A DNA stretch of 43,633 nucleotides from Streptomyces xantholiticus (GCF_014651015.1 NZ_BMWB01000010.1:6103-49735), one strand, 5' to 3'; shown: positions 21,462 to 30,452, numbered from the stretch's first letter. The notes: generated by a model not told the origin, from the letters alone. Program-made: numbers and translations.

Positions 21462-22463
21462 TCACGCCTCGTCGTTGTCGACCCAGCTCATGAGCTTGCG
21501 CAGCTCCTTGCCGGTGGTCTCGAGCAGGTGCTCGGAGTCCTGGGTCTTGTACTCGTTGTACTTCTTCAGACCGCCGTGGTACTCGTCCATCCAGTTCTTG
21601 GCGAAGGTGCCGTCCTGGATCTCGGCGAGGACCTTCTTCATCTCGGCCTTGGTGGCGTCGGTGATGATCCGCGGGCCGGTGACGTAGTCGCCCCACTCGG
21701 CGGTCTCGGAGACCGACCAGCGCATCTTCTCCAGGCCGCCCTCGTACATGAGGTCCACGATCAGCTTCAGCTCGTGGAGGCACTCGAAGTAGGCGATCTC
21801 CGGCTGGTAGCCGGCCTCGGTCAGGGTCTCGAAGCCCGCCTTGACCAGCGCCGCGGTGCCGCCGCAGAGCACGGCCTGCTCGCCGAACAGGTCGGTCTCG
21901 GTCTCTTCCTTGAACGTCGTCTTGATGACGCCCGCGCGGGTGCCGCCGATGCCCTTGGCGTACGACAGCGCCAGGTCGAAGGCCTTGCCGGTGGCGTCCT
22001 GCTCGACGGCCGCGATGCACGGGACGCCGCGGCCCTCCTCGTACTGGCGGCGGACCAGGTGGCCCGGGCCCTTCGGGGCGACCATGGCGACGTCGACACC
22101 GGCCGGCGGCTTGATGAAGCCGTAGCGGACGTTGAGGCCGTGGCCGAAGAACAGGGCGTCGCCGTCCTTCAGGTTGTCCTTGACGGACTCCTCGTAGACC
22201 TGGGCCTGGATCGGGTCCGGGACCAGGATCATGATGACGTCGGCCTCGGCGGCGGCCTCGGCGGGCGTCACCACGCGCAGGCCCTGCTCCTCGGCCTTTG
22301 CCTTGGACTTGGAGCCCTCGTGCAGACCGACGCGGACGTCGACACCCGAGTCACGCAGCGACAGCGCATGGGCGTGGCCCTGGCTGCCGTAGCCGATGAC
22401 CGCGACCTTGCGGTTCTGGATGATGGACAGGTCGGCGTCGTCGTCGTAGAACAGCTCGGCCAC
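21462..22463 (-). CDS. ilvC: Ketol-acid reductoisomerase
   Basis: 333-residue class I enzyme converting acetolactate and acetohydroxybutyrate to dihydroxy acids with NADPH and magnesium. Visible: KVAVIGYGSQGHAHALSLRD at the cofactor site, VPDPIQAQVYEE, FFGHGLNVRYGFI, MVAPKGPGHLVRRQYEEGRG, and metal-binding acids in FKEETETDLFGEQAVLCGG and YFECLHELKLIVDLMYEGG. The GTG at 22461-22463 has AAGGAG 8 nt upstream and yields MAELFYDDDADLSIIQ. It lies 91 bp after ilvN, with two short hairpins between, and is followed by a strong terminator. Confidence 0.97.
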   Translation of the reverse strand: MAELFYDDDADLSIIQNRKVAVIGYGSQGHAHALSLRDSGVDVRVGLHEGSKSKAKAEEQGLRVVTPAEAAAEADVIMILVPDPIQAQVYEESVKDNLKDGDALFFGHGLNVRYGFIKPPAGVDVAMVAPKGPGHLVRRQYEEGRGVPCIAAVEQDATGKAFDLALSYAKGIGGTRAGVIKTTFKEETETDLFGEQAVLCGGTAALVKAGFETLTEAGYQPEIAYFECLHELKLIVDLMYEGGLEKMRWSVSETAEWGDYVTGPRIITDATKAEMKKVLAEIQDGTFAKNWMDEYHGGLKKYNEYKTQDSEHLLETTGKELRKLMSWVDNDEA

Positions 22464-22495
22464 TGGGATTCTCCTTGGAATGCTGATGTTGCGTC

Positions 22496-22547
22496 CCACC
22501 GTACGGCGGGAATGGGCGGTGAAGTCTCGGGGTCTCGCCAGGCGAGA
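22496..22547. promoter_or_regulatory. Intercistronic hairpins between ilvN and ilvC
   Basis: CCCACCGTACGGCGGG (22497-22512) is an imperfect palindrome, and TCTCGC-CAG-GCGAGA (22533-22547) is a perfect 6-bp stem. They may stabilise or process the mRNA or mark a separate ilvC promoter. Confidence 0.4.
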
Positions 22548-22554
22548 AGGCCCG

Positions 22555-23079
22555 CTATGCGGAACGGTCCAGGGCGCGCAGCGACCGGTCCGTGATGGAG
22601 CGGGCGCCACGCCCTATGGCGATCGTGCCGGACTGGACGAGCTCCTTGATGCCGAACTGCTCGAGCATCTTCAGCATCGCCTCGAGCTTGTCACTCGATC
22701 CGGTGGCCTCGATGGTGACGGCCTCGGGCGAGACGTCGACGGTCTTGGCGCGGAACAGCTGGACGATCTCGACGATCTGGGAGCGTGTCTCGTTGTCGGC
22801 GCGGACCTTCACCAGCACGAGCTCGCGCTGGATCGCGGCACCGGGCTCGAGCTCGACGATCTTCAGAACGTTGACCAGCTTGTTGAGTTGCTTGGTCACC
22901 TGCTCGAGCGGCAGGTCCTCGACACCCACCACGATGGTGATGCGCGAGATGTCGGGGTGCTCGGTGACACCGACCGCGAGCGAGTCGATGTTGAAGCCGC
23001 GGCGGGAGAACAGCGCGGCGATCCGGGCCAGGATGCCGGGGGTGTTCTCGACCAGGACCGAGAGCGTGTGCTTGGACAT
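22555..23079 (-). CDS. ilvN: Acetolactate synthase small (regulatory) subunit
   Basis: 174 residues. The N-terminal ACT domain (HTLSVLVENTPGILARIAAL, SRRGFNIDSLAVG, ISRITIVV) binds valine and confers feedback inhibition. The C-terminal domain (ELVLVKVRA, VDVSPEAVTIEATGSSDKLE, GIKELVQSGTIAIGRG) completes the usual long-form regulatory subunit. It starts 18 bp after the ilvB stop, so it is co-transcribed with and probably coupled to ilvB. Confidence 0.97.
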   Translation of the reverse strand: MSKHTLSVLVENTPGILARIAALFSRRGFNIDSLAVGVTEHPDISRITIVVGVEDLPLEQVTKQLNKLVNVLKIVELEPGAAIQRELVLVKVRADNETRSQIVEIVQLFRAKTVDVSPEAVTIEATGSSDKLEAMLKMLEQFGIKELVQSGTIAIGRGARSITDRSLRALDRSA

Positions 23080-23097
23080 GTTTCTTATCGCTCTCTC

Positions 23098-24951
23098 TCA
23101 GTCGTCTTCGTTGTCGCCGAAGTCGGGGCGGACGCCGCGGGCGGCCATGACCTCGTCGTTGGAGGTGCCGGCGGCGACCATGGGCCAGACCATGGCGTCC
23201 TCGTGGACGATGAAGTCGATGACTACCGGCCGGTCGTTGATCGCGTTGGCCTCGGCGATGACCTTGTCGAGGTCGTCCGGGGACTCGCAGCGGATCGCGT
23301 GGCAGCCCATGGCCTCCGACAGCTTGACGAAGTCGGGGACCCGGGTGCCGGCGCTCTTTTCCATGCCGGTGGCCTCCGGGCCGGAGTGCAGCACGGTGTT
23401 GGAGTAGCGCTGGTTGTAGAAGAGGGTCTGCCACTGGCGGACCATGCCGAGGGCGCCGTTGTTGATGATGGCGACCTTGATCGGGATGTTGTTCAGGGCG
23501 CAGGTGACCAGTTCCTGGTTGGTCATCTGGAAGCAGCCGTCGCCGTCGATCGCCCAGACCGTGCGGTCCGGCGCACCGGCCTTCGCGCCCATCGCGGCGG
23601 GGACCGCGTAACCCATCGTTCCGGCGCCGCCGGAGTTCAGCCAGGTGGCCGGCTTCTCGTAGTCGATGAAGTGGGCGGCCCACATCTGGTGCTGGCCGAC
23701 GCCCGCCGCGAAGATCGTGCCCTCCGGAGCGAGTTGTCCGATGCGCTGGATGACCTGCTGCGGGGCGAGGCTGCCGTCGTCGGGCTGCTCGTAGCCGAGC
23801 GGGTAGGTCTCGCGCCAGCGGTTGAGGTCCTTCCACCAGGCGCTGTAGTCGCCGGTGTTGCCGTCGTTGTGCTCGGCCTGGACGGCCTGGACCAGGTCGG
23901 CGATGACCTCGCGGGCGTCACCGACGATCGGGACGTCGGCGGTGCGGTTCTTGCCGATCTCCGCCGGGTCGATGTCGGCGTGGACGACCTTGGCGTACGG
24001 CGCGAAGCTGTCCAGCCTGCCGGTGACGCGGTCGTCGAAGCGGGCTCCGAGGGCGACGATCAGGTCGGCCTTCTGCAGCGCGGTGACGGCGGTGACCGCA
24101 CCGTGCATGCCCGGCATTCCCACGTGCAGCGGGTGGCTGTCGGGGAACGCGCCCAGCGCCATCAGGGTGGTGGTGACGGGGGCTCCGGTGAGCTCGGCGA
24201 GCACCTTCAGCTCGGCGGTGGCGCCGGCCTTGAGAACGCCGCCCCCGACGTACAGGACCGGGCGCTTGGCGCCGGTGATCAGCTTGGCTGCCTCGCGGAT
24301 CTGCTTGGCGTGCGGCTTGGTGACCGGCCGGTAGCCGGGCAGGTCGGTCTGCGGCGGCCAGCTGAAGGTGGTCTTCGCCTGGAGGGCGTCCTTGGCGATG
24401 TCGACCAGGACAGGGCCCGGGCGGCCGGTCGAGGCGATGTGGAACGCCTCGGCGATGGTGCGCGGGATGTCCTCGGCCTTGGTCACCAGGAAGTTGTGCT
24501 TGGTGATCGGCATCGTGATGCCGCAGATGTCCGCCTCCTGGAAGGCGTCCGTACCGATCGCCTTGGAGGCGACCTGGCCGGTGATCGCGACGAGCGGCAC
24601 GGAGTCCATGTGCGCGTCGGCGATGGGGGTGACCAGGTTGGTGGCGCCGGGACCGGAGGTGGCCATGCAGACGCCGACCTTCCCGGTGGCCTGCGCGTAA
24701 CCGGTGGCGGCGTGACCGGCGCCCTGCTCGTGGCGGACGAGGACGTGGCGGACCTTCGAGGAGTCCATCATCGGGTCGTACGCCGGGAGGATCGCGCCGC
24801 CCGGAATGCCGAACACCGTGTCGGCCCCTACTTCCTCGAGAGAGCGAATCAGGGACTGCGCACCCGTGACATGTTCGACGGTGGCGGACGGCTGTCCGCC
24901 GCTACGGGCCCGCGGATGCGGATGGTGGGCCCCGGAGGCCTGCTCGGTCAT
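23098..24951 (-). CDS. ilvB: Acetolactate synthase large (catalytic) subunit
   Basis: 617-residue ThDP- and FAD-dependent enzyme that condenses pyruvate with pyruvate or 2-ketobutyrate, the first common step to valine, leucine and isoleucine. Motifs: VFGIPGGAILPAYD and the catalytic glutamate in RHEQGAGHAATGYA, ATSGPGATNLVTPIADAHMD, the FAD region ALGARFDDRVTGRL, and the ThDP-metal motif GDGCFQMTNQELVTCALNNI. The N-terminus adds about 28 extra residues typical of actinobacteria. Expression is expected to be set by the leader attenuator at 25021-25137 and an NdgR/LtbR-type operator at 25191-25202. Confidence 0.97.
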   Translation of the reverse strand: MTEQASGAHHPHPRARSGGQPSATVEHVTGAQSLIRSLEEVGADTVFGIPGGAILPAYDPMMDSSKVRHVLVRHEQGAGHAATGYAQATGKVGVCMATSGPGATNLVTPIADAHMDSVPLVAITGQVASKAIGTDAFQEADICGITMPITKHNFLVTKAEDIPRTIAEAFHIASTGRPGPVLVDIAKDALQAKTTFSWPPQTDLPGYRPVTKPHAKQIREAAKLITGAKRPVLYVGGGVLKAGATAELKVLAELTGAPVTTTLMALGAFPDSHPLHVGMPGMHGAVTAVTALQKADLIVALGARFDDRVTGRLDSFAPYAKVVHADIDPAEIGKNRTADVPIVGDAREVIADLVQAVQAEHNDGNTGDYSAWWKDLNRWRETYPLGYEQPDDGSLAPQQVIQRIGQLAPEGTIFAAGVGQHQMWAAHFIDYEKPATWLNSGGAGTMGYAVPAAMGAKAGAPDRTVWAIDGDGCFQMTNQELVTCALNNIPIKVAIINNGALGMVRQWQTLFYNQRYSNTVLHSGPEATGMEKSAGTRVPDFVKLSEAMGCHAIRCESPDDLDKVIAEANAINDRPVVIDFIVHEDAMVWPMVAAGTSNDEVMAARGVRPDFGDNEDD

Positions 24952-25020
24952 CGGCGTTCTCTTCTCGAAGCTGAGGGTTTCGCGAGGGTTTGGTACGGAT
25001 TCGACTCGTGCCGGTGCAAC

Positions 25021-25064
25021 AAAAAACCCCTCGTGCCGTGAGGCAAGCGAGGGGAGCGCGTCGG
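25021..25064 (-). terminator. ilvB attenuator terminator and adjacent pairing segment
   Basis: On the minus strand CCCCTCG and CGAGGGG (with an inner GCC/GGC pair) form a stem (25027-25054) followed by six T residues (25021-25026). Directly upstream, CCGACGCGCT (25055-25064) is the exact complement of leader codons at 25100-25109, so a competing fold depends on how far the ribosome has moved. Confidence 0.85.
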
Positions 25065-25095
25065 GGGTGTTCGCAGAGCTGACGGTGCGGCTCTG

Positions 25096-25137
25096 CTAGC
25101 CGACGCGCTTTCCAAGTACGAGAATTCGGGTGCGCAT
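25096..25137 (-). CDS. ilvB leader peptide (MRTRILVLGKRVG)
   Basis: Thirteen codons plus stop, ATG at 25135-25137. The run Ile-Leu-Val-Leu places codons for all three regulatory amino acids side by side. Leader peptides of this type ahead of actinomycete ilvB are established as ribosome-mediated attenuators. AGCGCGTCGG within codons 10-13 pairs perfectly with the sequence next to the terminator. Confidence 0.88.
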   Translation of the reverse strand: MRTRILVLGKRVG

Positions 25138-25170
25138 GGGATTGACCCTCTCCCCGGCACGCCGTCACTG

Positions 25171-28152
25171 TCAAGTGGGTGGGACGCGAGTCTCACTATT
25201 TGAGCCATTGCGAGCAGGGGGAATCCCTGACGCGAGCACCGGCAGGGTGAGGGCCGCAGGCACCGGGTACTCGCCCCTGAGCAGGGCCCGGCGCAGCCGG
25301 TACTCGTCCAGCGGTCCCGAGAAGGCCATGCCCTGGCCGTGCGTGCACCCCATGGCGCGCAGTGCCAGCACCTGCTCCGGCGCGTCCACACCGTCCGCGA
25401 CCGACTGCAGGCCGAGGTCGCCGGCGATGCGGAGCAGCCCGCTGGTGATCTTGTGGAGCCTGGCCGACTCGACGACGCCCTCGACGAGGCCTCTGTCGAG
25501 TTTCAGCACGTCCACCGGGAGCCTCCGTAGCGCGTTGATCGCCGCGTAACCGCTGCCGAAGCCGTCCAGCGCGATCCGTACGCCCATCCTGCGCAGGGTG
25601 GTCAGCCGCTGCTCCAGTTCGTCGAAGGAGATCCGCGGATCGCTGTCCGCGAGCTCGATGACGAGGGCGCCGGACGCCAGGCCGTGCCGGGTGAGCAGGG
25701 CCTCGATGGAGCCGAGCGGCAGGGACCTGTCCAGGAGCAGCCGGGCCGACAGCCGTACCGACACCGTTGTCCGGTGGCCCAGGCGGCCCCGCTCGGCGGC
25801 CTGGCCGACGGCCTCCTCGAGCAGCCGACGGCCGGGCTCGGCGCTGCGGTCGCCCTCTTCCGAGACGCGCAGGAACTCGGACGGCGTGAAGAGGATGCCC
25901 TGGGCGGAGCGCCAGCGGGCCTGTGCGGAAACCGCCTCGATCCGGCCGGTGGCCAGGCTCACCACCGGCTGGTGCAGCAGCGCGAACTCGCCCTCGTGCA
26001 GAGCACTGCGGAGCCGGGCGGCCAGCTCGGTGCGGCGGACCACCTCTGCCTGCATCTGGGGCGCGTACATCTCGACACGGTCCTTGCCCGCGGCCTTGGC
26101 CCGGTACATGGCGAGGTCGGCGTTGCGCATGAGGTCGGTGGGACTCATGGCCGGCTCGGCGAATGCGACGCCGATCGAGGCGGCCACCCGCACTTCGCCG
26201 CCGTCGATGCGGTACGGCTGGGAGAGCATGAGCCGCAGCCGGTCGGCGATCTCCTGGACCTGGGACTCGCGGGCCGCCCTGTCCCCCGAGCCGTCACCGA
26301 CGATCAGGGCCGCGAACTCGTCGCCGCCGAGCCTGGCGGCCGTGTCCCCTGCCCGTACGGACTCGGCCAGCCGCCGTGCCGCCTGGATCAGCAGCTCGTC
26401 GCCCGCCTGGTGGCCGAGCCGGTCGTTGACGCCCTTGAAGCCGTCGAGGTCGATGAAGAGCACGGCGGTGCCCTCGTCGCCCGCCCTGCGGCCGGTGAGG
26501 GCGCCTCTGACCCGCTCGGTGAACAGGGCGCGGTTGGGCAGGTCGGTGAGCGGGTCGTGCTCCGCGTTGTGCTGCAGCTGGGCCTGGAGCCGCACCCGTT
26601 CCGTGACGTCGCGGCTGTTGAGGATCAGACCCCCCTGGTGGCGACTGACGGTCGACTCCACGTTGAGCCAGTCACCGGAGCCGGACCGGAAGCGGCACTC
26701 CATGCGGGTGGTCGGCTCCTGTGCCGGGTCGGCGGCCAGGAACCGGCGCAGCTCGTGGACCACACGCCCGAGGTCGTCCGGGTGGATGAGCGCGGCCAGC
26801 TCCGAGCCGACCAGCTCCTCCGCGTCGCGCCCGTAGACACCGGCGGCGGCGGGTGAGACGTACCGCAGCACTCCGGAGGGCGCGGCGATCATGATGACGT
26901 CGCTGGAGCCCTGCACGAGGGAGCGGAAGTGGTTCTCCTTCTGGGCCAGCTCGTTGGTGAGGGCGATGTTGTCGAGGAGCATGATGCCCTGCCGTACGAC
27001 GAGGGCGAGGACGACGGTGCAGCCGGTGAGCACGACGACCCGGTCGACCCGACGGCCCTCGATGACGTTGTAGAGGATGCCGAGGGTGCACACGGCGGCG
27101 GCGAGGTACGGGGTGAGCGCGGAGAGCGAGGTGGTGATCGGCCGGCCCGGATGCCTCATGCCCCGTGGTGGCCGTGCGGGGTCCGACATCCTGCGCTCTC
27201 CCCAGGGGGCGTATGCGAGCAGCAGCGAGCCCGCGAACCAGCCGGCGTCGAGCAGCTGGCCGGAGCGGTAGCTCTCGCGCAGCAGCGGTGAGATGAACAG
27301 GGCGTCGCACAGCACGGTGAGCGCGAGGCCGGCGATCGCCGTGTTGACCGCCGTCCGGTTGACGGAGGACCGGCGGAAGTGCAGCGCGAGGACCATGCTG
27401 ACCAGCACGATGTCCAGCAGCGGGTAGGCCAGGGCGAGGGCGGCCGGCGCCACGCTCTCGCCCTGCGCGTGGGCGGTGTGGGCGAGTGCGAGGCTCCAGG
27501 AGAGGGTAAGCAGCGAGCCGCCGATCAGCCAGGCGTCCAGCCCGAGGCAGACCCAGCCGGCCTTGGACACGGGCCGTTTGGCGAGCACCAGCAGCCCGAC
27601 GATGGCGGGCGGCGCGAAGCAGAGGAAGAACAGGTCGGCCACGGAGGGGTTCGGCACCTCGCGGCCGAGCACCACCTCGTACCAGCCCCAGACGGCGTTC
27701 CCCGCCGACGCCATCGCGGAGGAGAGCGCGAACAGCAGCCACGCGGGCCGGAAACGGCACGCCGTCGTACGCGCGTAGAGCAGACAGGAGACGGCGGCGA
27801 TCAGGGCGGCCAGGCTGAGACCGAAGTCGCCCATGATCAGGGCCAGTCGGGGCGATCCCCAGCCAAGGGCGGCCCCCACCCCGTAACCGGCGCAGATCAG
27901 CGCAAGGGCGAGCTGGCGGGCCGGCCCCGTGCCGGCGCGCGGCAGCATGTCGCGGATCGCCACGGCTCCGGGCGCGGTCATCGCGCGGTCCATGGAGGGG
28001 CCGCCGGTCGCGGAGGCAGGGGCGGTCGTGTCGCCGTGCGCAGCACAGTGCACTGGATTCGTCGGCGGCTGCCCTGCCGCGTCGGTTCGTTCCATCGGAC
28101 CTGCATCGCCCGTCGCCCCCCTCACGTCTGATCGGCAATCAGTTCGCGCCAC
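25171..28152 (-). CDS. Membrane GGDEF protein with degenerate EAL domain
   Basis: About 993 residues. Roughly ten membrane segments (about 75-430, e.g. LALALICAGYGVGAALGW, YLAAAVCTLGILYN) are followed by a PAS domain (about 440-560, HFRSLVQGSSDVIMIA, NSRDVTERV), then a GGDEF domain and a C-terminal EAL-type domain. GGDEF is intact at 609-613, with the inhibitory-site RAGD at 600-603, so it may make cyclic di-GMP. The EAL signature is SAQ (742-744). The asparagine of NxSA is Arg, the second Asp of DDFG is Gly, and AEGVE is ADGVD, so phosphodiesterase activity is unlikely. The GTG start at 28152 has GAGGGG upstream; ATG at 28095 is an alternative. A Streptomyces developmental role is inferred from family history. 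Confidence 0.88.
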   Translation of the reverse strand: MARTDCRSDVRGATGDAGPMERTDAAGQPPTNPVHCAAHGDTTAPASATGGPSMDRAMTAPGAVAIRDMLPRAGTGPARQLALALICAGYGVGAALGWGSPRLALIMGDFGLSLAALIAAVSCLLYARTTACRFRPAWLLFALSSAMASAGNAVWGWYEVVLGREVPNPSVADLFFLCFAPPAIVGLLVLAKRPVSKAGWVCLGLDAWLIGGSLLTLSWSLALAHTAHAQGESVAPAALALAYPLLDIVLVSMVLALHFRRSSVNRTAVNTAIAGLALTVLCDALFISPLLRESYRSGQLLDAGWFAGSLLLAYAPWGERRMSDPARPPRGMRHPGRPITTSLSALTPYLAAAVCTLGILYNVIEGRRVDRVVVLTGCTVVLALVVRQGIMLLDNIALTNELAQKENHFRSLVQGSSDVIMIAAPSGVLRYVSPAAAGVYGRDAEELVGSELAALIHPDDLGRVVHELRRFLAADPAQEPTTRMECRFRSGSGDWLNVESTVSRHQGGLILNSRDVTERVRLQAQLQHNAEHDPLTDLPNRALFTERVRGALTGRRAGDEGTAVLFIDLDGFKGVNDRLGHQAGDELLIQAARRLAESVRAGDTAARLGGDEFAALIVGDGSGDRAARESQVQEIADRLRLMLSQPYRIDGGEVRVAASIGVAFAEPAMSPTDLMRNADLAMYRAKAAGKDRVEMYAPQMQAEVVRRTELAARLRSALHEGEFALLHQPVVSLATGRIEAVSAQARWRSAQGILFTPSEFLRVSEEGDRSAEPGRRLLEEAVGQAAERGRLGHRTTVSVRLSARLLLDRSLPLGSIEALLTRHGLASGALVIELADSDPRISFDELEQRLTTLRRMGVRIALDGFGSGYAAINALRRLPVDVLKLDRGLVEGVVESARLHKITSGLLRIAGDLGLQSVADGVDAPEQVLALRAMGCTHGQGMAFSGPLDEYRLRRALLRGEYPVPAALTLPVLASGIPPARNGSNSETRVPPT
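25191..25202 (-). promoter_or_regulatory. NdgR/LtbR-type operator upstream of ilvB, inside the GGDEF gene
   Basis: The minus strand CAAATAGTGAGA matches 11 of 12 positions of the remembered LtbR consensus and is embedded in CTCAAATAGTGAG, itself an inverted repeat (CTCA, 5-bp spacer, TGAG). It lies 54 bp before the ilvB leader start and within the last codons of the upstream GGDEF/EAL gene. Confidence 0.58.
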
Positions 28153-28316
28153 AGCACCACCCCTCGCACGGTGCAGCCCCCAGGTCGGGACGATACACCA
28201 ATATCGTCACTCAGCGACATAGGCTCTCTACTCTGCGTGACCGGCTGCGGCAGTTAAGGCACGCAGTGCATTCGAGTGACTCCGAAGCGTGTTCGGAGGG
28301 GTTTAACGGAGGGGCG

Positions 28317-29267
28317 TTATCCGGTCGTAAGGACGACGTTCCGCAGGGGCTCGCCCGCCGCGAAGCGGGTGATCTGAGCGACCAGCAGCCGCTTGGCGCG
28401 GGGCATGAACGCCGAGGTGGAGCCACCGACATGGGGACTGATCAGCACACCGGGCGCATGCCAGAGCGGGTGCCCGGCGGGCAGCGGCTCCGGGTCGGTG
28501 ACGTCGAGCGCGGCCGTGATCCGTCCGCTCTCCACCTCCGCGAGCAGCGCCTTTGTGTCGACGACCGGGCCGCGTGCGACGTTGACCAGCAAAGCGCCGT
28601 CCTTCATCCGGCTCAGGAAATCGGCCCCCACCAGACCTTTGGTCTCCTCGGTGAGCGGAGTGGACAGAATCACGACATCGGCGTCGGGTAGCAGCGCGGG
28701 AAGGTCGGTGAGTGCGCGCACTTCGCCGCGCTCCGTTGTCCGGGCGGAGCGCGCGACGCGCGCCACCCGCGCGCATTCGAACGGCGCGAGCCGGTCCTCG
28801 ATGGCGGCGCCGATGGACCCGTACCCCACGATGAGCACCGACTTGTCGGCGAGCGCCGGGTAGAAGCCCGCTCGCCACTCCTCCGACTCCTGACCGCGCA
28901 CGAAGCCGGGGATGCCGCGCAGCGAGGCGAGGACCAGGGCCAGGGTGAGTTCCGCGGTCGATGCCTCATGGACCCCCTTGGCGTTGCACAGCCGCACGCC
29001 CGCGGGCAGCAGGGCGAGCCCCGGCTCCACGTGGTCGATGCCGGCGGAGAGCGTCTGGACGACCCGGACCGACGTCATGGCGGCGAGCGGCCGTATGGCC
29101 ACCTCCATGCCCTTCATGTACGGGACGGCATAGAAGACGCAGTCCGCGGGGTCGGCGGGACAGTTCGGGCCGCCGTCCCAGAAGCGGTAGTTCAGGCCTG
29201 TCACGGAGGGGTCGGGGAGCCCGTCGATCTCGCCGGCCGGGATGGGGAGCCACACATCAGCGGTCAT
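28317..29267 (-). CDS. D-2-hydroxyacid dehydrogenase family protein
   Basis: 316-residue NAD(P)-dependent dehydrogenase. Signatures: VVQTLSAGIDHVEPGL, KSVLIVGYGSIGAAIEDRL (Rossmann loop), VILSTPLTEETKGLVG, LVNVARGPVVDTKALLAEV with the catalytic arginine, DVTDPEPLPAGHPLW, and the catalytic histidine in LISPHVGGSTSAF. The start at 29265-29267 gives MTADVWLPIPAGE. It resembles glyoxylate/hydroxypyruvate-type reductases, but the exact substrate cannot be read from sequence. It diverges from an aldo/keto reductase gene across 75 bp, hinting at joint regulation. Confidence 0.85.
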   Translation of the reverse strand: MTADVWLPIPAGEIDGLPDPSVTGLNYRFWDGGPNCPADPADCVFYAVPYMKGMEVAIRPLAAMTSVRVVQTLSAGIDHVEPGLALLPAGVRLCNAKGVHEASTAELTLALVLASLRGIPGFVRGQESEEWRAGFYPALADKSVLIVGYGSIGAAIEDRLAPFECARVARVARSARTTERGEVRALTDLPALLPDADVVILSTPLTEETKGLVGADFLSRMKDGALLVNVARGPVVDTKALLAEVESGRITAALDVTDPEPLPAGHPLWHAPGVLISPHVGGSTSAFMPRAKRLLVAQITRFAAGEPLRNVVLTTG

Positions 29268-29342
29268 GCCCAGGAGGCTATGCGAAGGCCGCTGTCGATC
29301 ATTGGTTAGTTTTGGGGGCGGCCGAGGGAGAGGTACGGGGAG

Positions 29343-30341
29343 TTGGAGCGCAGGGCGATCGGTGCGGCGGGCCTCGATGTGGGCGCCGTGGGGCTCGGCT
29401 GCATGCCGATGAGCTGGGCGTACGCCAGCTCCGAGCAGCGCGGTGACCGCTCGCTCCGTACCGTCCACAGCGCTCTGGACGCCGGTTCGAGTCTTCTCGA
29501 CACGGCGGACATGTACGGGCCGTTCACCAACGAGTTGCTGCTCGGCAGAGTGCTCAAGGAGCGGCGCGCGGACGCCTTCGTGTCGACGAAGGCGGGCCTG
29601 CTCGTCGGCGACCAGCACGTCGTCGCCAACGGACGGCCCGGCTATGTGAAAAGAGCCTGCGACGCCTCGCTTCGCCGCCTGCAGACCGACGTGATCGACC
29701 TGTACCAGCTCCACCGCGCCGACCCCGAGGTCCCCGTCGAGGAGACCTGGGGCGCGATGGCGGAGCTGGTGCGCGCCGGCAAGGTGCGGGCACTGGGGAT
29801 GTGCGCGGTGGGTGTGCGGGCGTCACGTCGCTCGGGCTCTCGTCTGTACGACGGAACGATCCGCCAACTGGAGCGCGTTCAGCAGGTGTTCCCGGTGAGC
29901 GCGGTGCAGGCGGAGCTGTCGGTGTGGTCGCCGGAGGCGCTGGAGGGGCTGCTGCCCTGGTGCGAGGCGCGCGGGGTGGGATTCCTGGCGGCGATGCCGC
30001 TGGGGAACGGGTTCCTGACCGGGACGCTCACTCCCGGGCAGGGGTTCGAGCCGGACGACGTACGCGCGCGCCACCCGCGGTTCACGGCGGAGATGATGGC
30101 GGCCAACCAGCCGGTGGTGGCGGGGCTCCGCCGGATCGCCGAGCGGCACGGGGCGGGGACCACGCCCGCGCGGGTGGCCCTTGCGTGGGTGCTGGGGCAG
30201 GGACGGCACGTGGTGCCCGTGCCGGGGACGAAGCGGCCCGAGTGGGCGGTGGAGAACGCCGGCGCCGCCGAGCTCGAGCTCACGGCGTACGACCTGGCGG
30301 AGATCGCGGCGCTGCCTGCGGCACGGGGCTCGTGGGACTGA
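29343..30341 (+). CDS. Aldo/keto reductase
   Basis: 332 residues with the (beta/alpha)8 NADPH-dependent fold. The catalytic tetrad is complete: Asp and Tyr in LLDTADMYGPFTNEL, Lys in FVSTKAG, His in DLYQLHRADPEVP. Other conserved parts: GLGCMPMSWAY, VRAGKVRALGMCAVG, and the cofactor-binding VPVPGTKRPEWAVENAGAAE. The TTG at 29343 is used because GGGGAG and GAGG sites lie upstream and the sequence MERRAIGAAGLDVGAVGLGC starts correctly there. It diverges from the 2-hydroxyacid dehydrogenase gene. The natural substrate is unknown. Confidence 0.88.
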   Translation: MERRAIGAAGLDVGAVGLGCMPMSWAYASSEQRGDRSLRTVHSALDAGSSLLDTADMYGPFTNELLLGRVLKERRADAFVSTKAGLLVGDQHVVANGRPGYVKRACDASLRRLQTDVIDLYQLHRADPEVPVEETWGAMAELVRAGKVRALGMCAVGVRASRRSGSRLYDGTIRQLERVQQVFPVSAVQAELSVWSPEALEGLLPWCEARGVGFLAAMPLGNGFLTGTLTPGQGFEPDDVRARHPRFTAEMMAANQPVVAGLRRIAERHGAGTTPARVALAWVLGQGRHVVPVPGTKRPEWAVENAGAAELELTAYDLAEIAALPAARGSWD

Positions 30342-30452
30342 GCGCGGCGGAGTTCTCCGGCCGGGGTTCTCGGCAAGATCGGGAACCTGGACAGCAGCTG
30401 CGGTGTATGAAGAAGGAAGGCAGGTCCAGCCGCCGTCGAAGGGATCAGTACC

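Noticed and set aside
22480..25041. 853-codon plus-strand frame across ilvC, ilvN and ilvB
   Set aside because: Antisense shadow of the branched-chain genes; aspartate/glycine/valine-rich composition without motifs.
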